64,000 bases of DNA, from contig JAVYKX010000001.1 in the NCBI GenBank assembly GCA_038741495.1, positions 552,918 to 616,917 of the forward strand. The letters run 5' to 3'. Source of the stretch: Thermofilum sp. Its GTDB lineage: Archaea; Thermoproteota; Thermoprotei; Thermofilales; Thermofilaceae. Positions 58,036 to 64,000 of this stretch are shown one piece after another. Position numbers and translations under genes: made by a program. The notes below the pieces were generated by a model. It saw only the letters and a program-made list of their open reading frames with translations, did not search any database and was not told where the DNA came from. Every line of letters starts with the position of its first letter. The first letter of the stretch is position 1.

Positions 58036-59766
58036 ATGGCGCGTATCCGCTGGGTCCTGCTCCTCCTGATTTTCCTTAACTTGATCGCGGGAGCTCTCGC
58101 CCAGCCGCAGGTTACTGTGAGGAAGAATATCCTAAGGGTTCAGAAAGTGACTCCTGGCTACGGAAGCAGCACTGAGGTGTCTGTAACCCTCCTCTTCGAG
58201 TCCGAGGGGGTTTACAGCTTCACCGACAACCTCGTGTTCGCGGAGTGCGGTAGCGTAACCTCTACAGCCCCCGCTTCCGGCTACTTCTGCAGAGACGGCC
58301 GCCTCCGCGTATCCTGGCTCAACCTCAGTGTGAGCTCGGGGGAGCCTTTAAAGTACACTGCTCCCGGGGTAAGCCTCCTCGAAGTAAGCCTCGTCGTCAG
58401 CGCGGAGGGACAACCACTGCAGCTTAGCTGCGAGGCAGGCTACTGCAGGGGTGTAGCTCCGGGTGTACGCGAAGTGAACTACACAATCATTCTAAGCCCT
58501 TCGAGCGTGATCCCCGAGGGCGTTCAGCTCCCAGTATCGATTAGCTGGAGCATTGACCCCGCTTTCCTGTACCCCATCGCTTTCTCCGAGAACCCTCAGA
58601 GCCTGCGGGAGAGCGGGACGGAGATTTCTTTCCAGTGGTCAGTTTTCCTCAGCGGGACCTACAAGCTTAGTGTGGTCTTCGAAGTAAGGGGCGAGAACCC
58701 TTGGGGAGAGGTCCTGGTGCCAGCGCCGACGATAACCGCTAGCCTCGACCCCAGGCTCCAGCTCTCGCTGATAGAGAGGTACAGGAGCCTGATGGCTTCT
58801 TTCATGGAGCGCAGCTTGGGGAACCTCACCGAGATGCGTAATAATATCACGAAGCTTCGCGACCTCCTCCTCAACTTGAGTGCCCAGCTCGAAGAGCAGT
58901 CTGCGATGCTGGCAAGCGCAGCTGGCGCTGCCGACCAGGCGAGCGACGCTATCAGCGTTGCAGTATACCAGCTGAGCAGCGCGGCTCAGACCATCGAAAG
59001 TGCCGAGAGCGCACTGAAGAGGGGTCTCGAAAACGCCTCTAATGCTTTGAAGCTTGCGAGAGAACTAGCTCAGAGAGCGCTGGAGAACGCTGAGGAGCTG
59101 GAGCGGGAGTTCTCCAAGCTTAACATTACTTGGGTCGGCAACTACACTTTCTCAGAGCTGGTGAATCAGGCAAAGAGTACTCTCACTACTATGCAGAGCC
59201 AGCTGGGCAGCTACGAGAACCTGCTTGCGCAGTACTCCATCGCTAAGGGGAGCCTCTACACGGGAGTGAACGAGCTGAGGGTAGCTGCTTCCCAGCTGAG
59301 AAAGCTGGGCAACATGCTGCGCGAAGGTTCCCGCGGCATGGCCCAGCTGGCGAAAGGCTTCCGAGAAGCAGCAGAGCTCATCGACTCGACCATTCTCAAG
59401 CTTGCATCCTCCCTAGAGGCTCAGCCTTACCCTGAAGGCTTACTCGAGTTCAACCGGACTATCACTTCCCAGGTGGTTGAGCCCATCGGAGAGGTGAGCG
59501 TTAAGAGCGAGCTGATGAGCGACGTGGTCTACGTGTCCCTACCCCTCTTGAAGCTTAAGAGAAGCGAGCCGCAGGCTCTTACTTTACCCTCCTACGCTGC
59601 ACCCCGGAGAAGCGGGCTAGCGCTGGAGCTTGCAGCTCTCCTCCTCGTTGCCGCAGCCACGTACGCAGTTCTCTCCAAAAGCAATAAGAGGGCTCGAGGC
59701 TCTGAGCAGATGCTAGCCGAGATACGCCAGCTGCGCGAGAGGCTTTCGAGGCTTGAGGTTGGGTAG
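58036..59766 (+). CDS. Membrane-anchored extracytoplasmic coiled-coil protein linked to the ABC operon
   Basis: 576 residues from the ATG at 58036. Signal peptide IRWVLLLLIFLNLIAGALAQ; beta-rich domain at 20-230; long coiled coil at about 245-470 with many Asn-glycosylation-like sites (NNITKLRDLLLNL, NALKLARELAQRALENAEEL); then a beta segment, a membrane helix (GLALELAALLLVAAATYAVL) and a cytoplasmic heptad tail (MLAEIRQLRERLSRLEVG). It may form an adaptor with the permease. I do not recognise a named family. Confidence 0.7.
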   Translation: MARIRWVLLLLIFLNLIAGALAQPQVTVRKNILRVQKVTPGYGSSTEVSVTLLFESEGVYSFTDNLVFAECGSVTSTAPASGYFCRDGRLRVSWLNLSVSSGEPLKYTAPGVSLLEVSLVVSAEGQPLQLSCEAGYCRGVAPGVREVNYTIILSPSSVIPEGVQLPVSISWSIDPAFLYPIAFSENPQSLRESGTEISFQWSVFLSGTYKLSVVFEVRGENPWGEVLVPAPTITASLDPRLQLSLIERYRSLMASFMERSLGNLTEMRNNITKLRDLLLNLSAQLEEQSAMLASAAGAADQASDAISVAVYQLSSAAQTIESAESALKRGLENASNALKLARELAQRALENAEELEREFSKLNITWVGNYTFSELVNQAKSTLTTMQSQLGSYENLLAQYSIAKGSLYTGVNELRVAASQLRKLGNMLREGSRGMAQLAKGFREAAELIDSTILKLASSLEAQPYPEGLLEFNRTITSQVVEPIGEVSVKSELMSDVVYVSLPLLKLKRSEPQALTLPSYAAPRRSGLALELAALLLVAAATYAVLSKSNKRARGSEQMLAEIRQLRERLSRLEVG

Positions 59767-59767
59767 C

Positions 59768-60244
59768 ATGGGGGAGAGGAACGGCAAGAACGTCCTGCTC
59801 AGGGGAGTGGACCCCGGGGCTTACACCGAGCTCGCATCACTAGCTAAGCGCACAGGAGTCACTGTCGGGACGCTAGCCTCCCAGGCTTTCAAGCTCCTCG
59901 CCGGGCTTGCTGACGCGGGGCCCGCGCTCGTGGGCCTTCCAGCTGACGCTCCCGCTGCGCTGCGCAAGCTGATCCCTTTCTCCAAGATGAAGCAGAAGCC
60001 TGTGTTCGTCCGCCACGTGGGCCGCCTCACGATTACTCGTGAAGATCTCGAGCGCGCAGCCGGCCCCCTCTTCTTCTTTAACGTGAAAGAGCTCGTTTTC
60101 GACCCCAGCGTCGATACTAGGCTCTTCGAGGAGAAGGTGCTGCGGCTAGTCGACTGCGAGAAGGTTGTGATACACCGTGGTCTAGACAAGCTTGCTGTGC
60201 TCGCGCGGTCCCTATTCATCGGGGAAGTAGTCGAGAAAGTTTAA
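59768..60244 (+). CDS. Conserved-looking protein with a ribbon-helix-helix-like start
   Basis: 158 residues from the ATG at 59768, overlapping nothing and starting 1 bp after the coiled-coil gene. KNVLLRGVDPGAYTELASLA and TVGTLASQAFKLLAG resemble a ribbon-helix-helix DNA-binding module; the remaining 110 residues (PVFVRHVGRLTITREDLERA, FFFNVKELVFDPSVDTRLF) are a small alpha/beta domain. It is the last gene of the ABC block and possibly a regulator. No family name can be given. Confidence 0.55.
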   Translation: MGERNGKNVLLRGVDPGAYTELASLAKRTGVTVGTLASQAFKLLAGLADAGPALVGLPADAPAALRKLIPFSKMKQKPVFVRHVGRLTITREDLERAAGPLFFFNVKELVFDPSVDTRLFEEKVLRLVDCEKVVIHRGLDKLAVLARSLFIGEVVEKV

Positions 60245-60257
60245 GGAGCGCTCGCGC

Positions 60258-60995
60258 TCAAGCCCCCCTGTGGCGGGCGATAACTTCTCTAACCATTTTC
60301 GGGTCATCGGCTGTTATGAAGTCCACCCCGCACTCCAGCGCTTTCTCAACCCCCTCCCTGTCAGCGACCCCCCAAACGTCCACGAGCAGCCCCCTCCTGT
60401 GCGCGTAGGTCACGATGCTCTCCTCCAGGTTCAAAACGTGGATGCTCACTATGTTGGCGAGAAACCTTAGCGCGGCGTTGATCGAAGCAGCGCTCGGCAC
60501 AGGAACGTCGGCTTGAGTCGTGATGGAGGGGTCGAGCTCCTTGACCCTCTTCAGGCAGCTCCAGTGCTCAGATATTATAACGACCTTCTCCTCAAGCCCC
60601 CACCTGTGAACCTTGCTCACAACCTCGTCCTCGATCCCCGGCTGCTTGATCTCGAGAAAACCCCCCACGCTGCTCGAGCTGAGGAAGTCGAGAAGCTCCT
60701 CGAGGAGGGGAACCTTCACGCCCTTGTACTTCTCGGAGAACCAGGAACCCGCGTCAAGAGCCCTGACCTCTAAGGAGGTTAGCTCGGAGACGAAGCCTTT
60801 GCCGTTCGTCGTCCTATCTACGCGCGCGTCGTGAATGCACACGATAGCTCCATCGCGGGTAGCCCTCAAGTCGGCTTCCACGAAGTGCGCGCCGAGCTCA
60901 GCAGCTTTCTCGAACGCGGGAAGCGTGTTCTCCGGAGCGTAGGCGCTCGCCCCCCTGTGCGCGACGACGAAGACTTCCCGAGCCACGGCGTGCAA
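60258..60995 (-). CDS. Glycerophosphodiester phosphodiesterase
   Basis: 245 residues. VVAHRGASAYAPENTLPAF carries the first catalytic His and Arg, VEADLRATRDGAIVCIHDAR the metal-binding Glu, Asp and the second His, and LEIKQPG the final Glu. It cleaves glycerophosphodiesters, releasing glycerol phosphate; in archaea, turnover of lipid headgroups is a likely role. No signal peptide, so cytoplasmic. Confidence 0.9.
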   Translation of the reverse strand: MHAVAREVFVVAHRGASAYAPENTLPAFEKAAELGAHFVEADLRATRDGAIVCIHDARVDRTTNGKGFVSELTSLEVRALDAGSWFSEKYKGVKVPLLEELLDFLSSSSVGGFLEIKQPGIEDEVVSKVHRWGLEEKVVIISEHWSCLKRVKELDPSITTQADVPVPSAASINAALRFLANIVSIHVLNLEESIVTYAHRRGLLVDVWGVADREGVEKALECGVDFITADDPKMVREVIARHRGA

Positions 60996-61131
60996 GGCGG
61001 GTTGGGCTATAAGAGAGTATCGAAGCCTCTACTTCGCAGCCTCTCCAGGCGGCAAGCGAAGCTCTCGCTCCCGGCAGCTCCGGCGGCTGGAAAGAGAAAG
61101 GAATTTCTAGACCGGGAAGCCCGGATGGAGC

Positions 61132-61623
61132 GTGAGCTGCACGGGTCTCCTGGAGGGAAGGCGCAGCGTGAGGAAGTTCCGAGCAGAAGAAGTGCCTGAC
61201 GAGCTCATCATCAAAGCGCTTGAAACGGCCCGGTGGGCGCCGAGCGCGAGGAACGCCCAGCCCTGGCGCGTCGTCGTCATTAAGAGCAGGGAAGTCCTCG
61301 AGAAGCTCGGCTCTGTGGCTCCCGGCGCCGCCCCCCTTAAAGGCTGCACGGTGGCCTTCGCTGTGATCGTGAAGCCGGAGGAAGCTCCCGTAACGTTCCT
61401 CGTGGATGGAGCGATATTCGCCACCTACCTGTGGCTCTCTCTCCACGCTCACGGGATCGGGGCTGTCTGGATCAACGCGCTGCGAAAACCCGAGTACGCG
61501 CAGCTCGTAGGAGCTGAGCCGGGCGAAGTCGTCGTAGCTATTCTCGCAGCAGGCTTCCCGGCGGAGCAGCCGCCACCCAAGCCCAGGAAGAAGCTGGAGG
61601 AGATGGTCAGCTGGATTAGGTGA
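61132..61623 (+). CDS. Nitroreductase-family flavoprotein
   Basis: 163 residues from a GTG. LLEGRRSVRKFRAEEVPDEL is the N-terminal FMN-binding RRSxR motif; ARWAPSARNAQPWRVVVI is the second; GAIFATYLWLSLHAHGIGAVWI and VVAILAAGFPAEQ the third. It is a short member with FMN. The substrate is unknown. Its start lies 136 bp from the divergent phosphodiesterase gene. Confidence 0.87.
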   Translation: MSCTGLLEGRRSVRKFRAEEVPDELIIKALETARWAPSARNAQPWRVVVIKSREVLEKLGSVAPGAAPLKGCTVAFAVIVKPEEAPVTFLVDGAIFATYLWLSLHAHGIGAVWINALRKPEYAQLVGAEPGEVVVAILAAGFPAEQPPPKPRKKLEEMVSWIR

Positions 61624-61748
61624 GAGTCCGAGAGCCGAGAAGCCCTACGGGACGAGCGAATGCCTGCCGGAGCGAGCACCTCTGCAGGTCGCAGAGGCTA
61701 AGCTTGAGGGAGGAGCCAGCGAGGAAGGCTACTCGCAGAGGCGAGCCT

Positions 61749-63176
61749 CTATATCTGGGGTGGTGGGCTGCCGGCCCGCTCGTAGAGCTTGGCGAAAACC
61801 CTGTCTAGAGCTGCCCGCGCATCACCCTCGAGAACGGGAGGCTCGTGCTCCCTCAGGATGCGCTCGGCTTCCGCGTGGGCCCAGTCCAGCAGGTTTCTCC
61901 TTTCTCGCGCAGCGCTAGCGACATCCCAGACGCCTGAGAGGTGGAGTTCAGCCCGGTAGTTGCTCCGCGTGTGCTTGTGTGCGAGGAAGTTGCCTCTCTT
62001 CGTCAGGACAACCTCTCTGACGACGTCCAGGGCTTCGGCGTCAGGCCGGAAGCCTCTTGAGAGCCTTCTCGCCATGAGGCACACTTCGTTGTCGAGTACG
62101 AGCTTCTCCATCGACTGGACGCTTTCGAACTCCAGCATCCCCGGCCCTGAAACCACGTCGAAGCCGGCAGCGGCGGCGAGCGCAGCGGTGAGCGCGGTTT
62201 CGGCACCGGCTTGGAAGTCGACGGCTTTGCTGTCGCTGAGCGCCATGTAAGTGTGGCACGGAAGCCCGATCTCCCGGGCGAGGTCGCGGTAAGCGAGGCT
62301 TAGGAGCGCGCTCTCCGGTGCCGTGATTAGCGCAGTACCGTAGTAGGGGTGGATGACGGTCGGTGAGCCCCCGTAGATGACGGGAGCCCCAGGCTGGGCG
62401 AGCTGAGCAATAACAATCCCGCTGAGGACTTCCGCGTGATGCTGGGTGAGCGCACCGTAGATGGTTACCGGCGCGGTTCCGCCCAGCCCGGGCATTGAGA
62501 TTATCTCCGCGGGGACTCCGAGCCTAGCGAGGTCCACTACGTTCCTCGACGTGATAGAGCTCCAGGAGAGGGGTGGCGTGGGGCACACGTCGAAGATCGC
62601 GAAAGGCCTCTCGCGGTAATCCTCCCTGACGGCTCTCAGCATCTCCACCATCAGGGGGAGGTTTTCGACCGTGAAGGCACCAGTGACTACAGGCTTCCTG
62701 GAGTACTTCAGCACCACGTACAGCCTCGCAGCGTCCCGAATCTCTGCCGGCACGTCGCCCGGAACCACGGCAGTGCTCTGCGCTTGAAGCCCGCTCAGCG
62801 CGTCGGCGAGCACAGCGAACTTCTTCACGTCCTCCAGCGTCGGGGTCCTCGGCTCAGGAGAGCCGTAGTCGAGCACTCTTATAGCCGCGGAGCCGGGGTT
62901 GAAGACCAGCGCCTCCTCTCCCAGGGTCGCGACGTGCCGCCCTTCGCGGTCGTGCAGCGCGATCCTCTTGGGCGCCTTTCTCAGCGCCTCCTCTACGAGA
63001 TCCTCCGGGATCAGCACCCTGCTGCCGGACAGCGCGCACCCGCCGCTCACCAGTAGCTTCTCCACCAGGCTGTCCTCCACCCTGACCCCGACCTTCGAGA
63101 GGAGCTCGAGAGCCGCGCTGTGCACATCCTCCACGTCGCTCTTCTCCAGAAGTAGCAAGCGCGGCCGCGGCATCAC
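61749..63176 (-). CDS. MttB-superfamily methyltransferase without pyrrolysine
   Basis: 475 residues. VFNPGSAAIRVLDYGS, RPFAIFDVCPTPPLSWSSIT, GGTAPVTIYGALTQHHAEVL and SGPGMLEFESVQSMEKLVLD identify the trimethylamine-methyltransferase superfamily (COG5598). The frame contains no internal TAG, so it is of the non-Pyl type, like enzymes for glycine betaine, proline betaine or carnitine. It would transfer a methyl group from a quaternary amine to the corrinoid protein encoded upstream, with which it overlaps in an ATGA. The acceptor methyltransferase and reactivase are not in the window. Confidence 0.88.
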   Translation of the reverse strand: MMPRPRLLLLEKSDVEDVHSAALELLSKVGVRVEDSLVEKLLVSGGCALSGSRVLIPEDLVEEALRKAPKRIALHDREGRHVATLGEEALVFNPGSAAIRVLDYGSPEPRTPTLEDVKKFAVLADALSGLQAQSTAVVPGDVPAEIRDAARLYVVLKYSRKPVVTGAFTVENLPLMVEMLRAVREDYRERPFAIFDVCPTPPLSWSSITSRNVVDLARLGVPAEIISMPGLGGTAPVTIYGALTQHHAEVLSGIVIAQLAQPGAPVIYGGSPTVIHPYYGTALITAPESALLSLAYRDLAREIGLPCHTYMALSDSKAVDFQAGAETALTAALAAAAGFDVVSGPGMLEFESVQSMEKLVLDNEVCLMARRLSRGFRPDAEALDVVREVVLTKRGNFLAHKHTRSNYRAELHLSGVWDVASAARERRNLLDWAHAEAERILREHEPPVLEGDARAALDRVFAKLYERAGSPPPQI

Positions 63177-63823
63177 TCAACACCTAGCAGCTTCTTGACT
63201 TTCGCCACAGCCTCGAAGGCATCGCGCCCCCACACGTCGGCGCCTATCTCGCGCACGTACTCCTCGGTCACCGGAGCTCCGCCGGCTATCACGATGACCC
63301 TGTCCCTAAGGCCCCGCTTCTTCAGCTCTTCTACGACATTCCTCTGCTCAAGCATCGTTGTCGTCATGAGGGCGCTCATGCCTACGATCCTCGCACCGTA
63401 CTGCTCCACAGCTTCAGCGAACTTTTCCGGCGGGACGTCCACCCCGAGGTCGACGACCTCGAAGCCCTCCGCTTCGAAGACCGCCGCCGCCAGGTTCTTT
63501 CCGAGCTCGTGGATATCCCCGCGAACAGTCCCGAAGACCGCTACAGCTTTCACAGGCAGGCCACCGCGCTTAAGCTTCGCTTTCACAACCTCCATCGCAG
63601 CTCTGAAAGCTTCAGCGGCCATCACCAGCTCGGGGATGAAGTACTCTCCCCTCTCGTACAGCTCGCCCACCCTCCTCATCGCGGGCACAAGAACCTCCGA
63701 GACGATCTCCCGGGGGTCTCTCCCAGCGCTCAGGAGCTCGGAGGCTGCGCGCCTGCTTCGCTCCTCGTCACCCTCCACGACAGCGTCGAAAAGCTCCCTC
63801 TCGGCACTCCCGGGCTCGCTCAC
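63173..63823 (-). CDS. Corrinoid protein, methyltransferase partner
   Basis: 216 residues from a GTG. An N-terminal helical cap (LVPAMRRVGELYERGEYFIPELVMAAEA) is followed by the B12-binding domain with GTVRGDIHELGKN (DXHXXG, the His that ligates cobalt), VDLGVDVPPEKF, and SALMTTTM near 150. It carries the methyl group between MttB-like enzymes and an acceptor. It is the first gene of the methyltransferase operon; the TATA at 63847-63853 is 27 bp upstream. Confidence 0.92.
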   Translation of the reverse strand: MSEPGSAERELFDAVVEGDEERSRRAASELLSAGRDPREIVSEVLVPAMRRVGELYERGEYFIPELVMAAEAFRAAMEVVKAKLKRGGLPVKAVAVFGTVRGDIHELGKNLAAAVFEAEGFEVVDLGVDVPPEKFAEAVEQYGARIVGMSALMTTTMLEQRNVVEELKKRGLRDRVIVIAGGAPVTEEYVREIGADVWGRDAFEAVAKVKKLLGVE

Positions 63824-63846
63824 ACCACAGCAGCTCTACAACCTTC

Positions 63847-63853
63847 TTTTAAG
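63847..63853 (-). promoter_or_regulatory. TATA box of the corrinoid protein gene
   Basis: CTTAAAA on the minus strand, centred 27 bp upstream of the GTG at 63823, consistent with leaderless transcription of the two-gene methyltransferase unit. Confidence 0.5.
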
Positions 63854-63906
63854 GGCAGCGCCCGGTGCGCGCGAGGTATTTCTAGCCGGAGAGCGCTCGG
63901 CAACTG

Positions 63907-64000
63907 ATGCTCGACTTCCACGTGCACCTCCCGCTACACACGGGCCCGGATGCAGTGAAGTTAGCCCAGGCAGCTCTCGCCTACATCGAGGGGGAGGGGC
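63907..64000 (+). CDS. Amidohydrolase/TIM-barrel metal hydrolase, N-terminus only
   Basis: Starts at the ATG at 63907 and runs off the right edge (31 codons visible). MLDFHVHLPLH has the HXH metal motif at the end of the first strand, as in PF04909-type amidohydrolases or PHP proteins. It is divergent from the corrinoid protein gene and could share its control region, so a role in the same catabolic unit is possible. Confidence 0.55.
   Translation, partial: MLDFHVHLPLHTGPDAVKLAQAALAYIEGEG

Overview
The window is archaeal and most likely from a thermophilic Thermoproteota (crenarchaeal) genome related to Thermofilum. The evidence is sn-glycerol-1-phosphate dehydrogenase, the archaeal XPB/Bax1 pair, an NreA repair protein, an Lhr-type helicase, class III (pilin-type) signal peptides, many VapBC and HEPN/MNT modules, PaREP1-like proteins, TATA boxes placed 24-28 bp upstream of GTG/TTG/ATG starts (leaderless genes), and high GC with AT-rich promoter islands. 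The genus is an inference; no rRNA, tRNA or CRISPR array was recognised.

Layout. 1-6700: defence-like block with a McrBC-type system (AAA+ subunit with an EVE/YTH-like reader end; the McrC-like partner runs off the left edge), a radical SAM protein, a PaREP1 fragment and an ATPase plus RloB-like pair. 6937-9540: Lhr helicase. 9515-14047: toxin-antitoxin (TA) accessory region with intact PIN, MNT-HEPN and VapBC genes beside frameshifted or truncated relatives. 14615-17113: a coiled-coil PD-(D/E)XK nuclease, a tyrosine phosphatase-HD fusion and an orphan Csx3. 17541-21286: pstSCAB phosphate importer. 21477-31519: MBL hydrolase, transglutaminase-like surface protein and a five-gene pilin-like operon. 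31516-34359: divergent bax1/xpb. 34437-45648: housekeeping genes and small modules (surface beta-propeller with a divergent membrane HTH regulator, G1PDH, FAD oxidoreductase, radical SAM, NreA, macrodomain/glutamine amidotransferase, HD hydrolase). 45846-54364: second TA region with two partly or wholly decayed vapBC loci, a decayed HEPN-MNT pair, an intact MNT-HEPN pair, an intact AbrB/PIN pair, a PD-(D/E)XK protein, and metabolic genes (cysteine synthase, creatininase family). 54531-60244: surface protein, Mig-like DNA glycosylase, and an FtsX-type permease/ATPase operon followed by a coiled-coil membrane protein. 60258-64000: glycerophosphodiesterase, nitroreductase, a pyrrolysine-free MttB-type methyltransferase with its corrinoid protein, and the start of an amidohydrolase.

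Frameshifts and stops concentrate in TA-type genes, while long housekeeping genes are open throughout. That points to real decay more than to poor sequence, although several shifts lie in G/C runs and need read-level checking. The most interesting items are the orphan Csx3 upstream of the phosphatase-HD fusion, the ATPase/RloB-like pair, the McrBC with a modified-base-reader-like N-terminus, the ABC ATPase and coiled-coil protein with matching C-terminal coils, and perfect palindromes placed on TA promoters.
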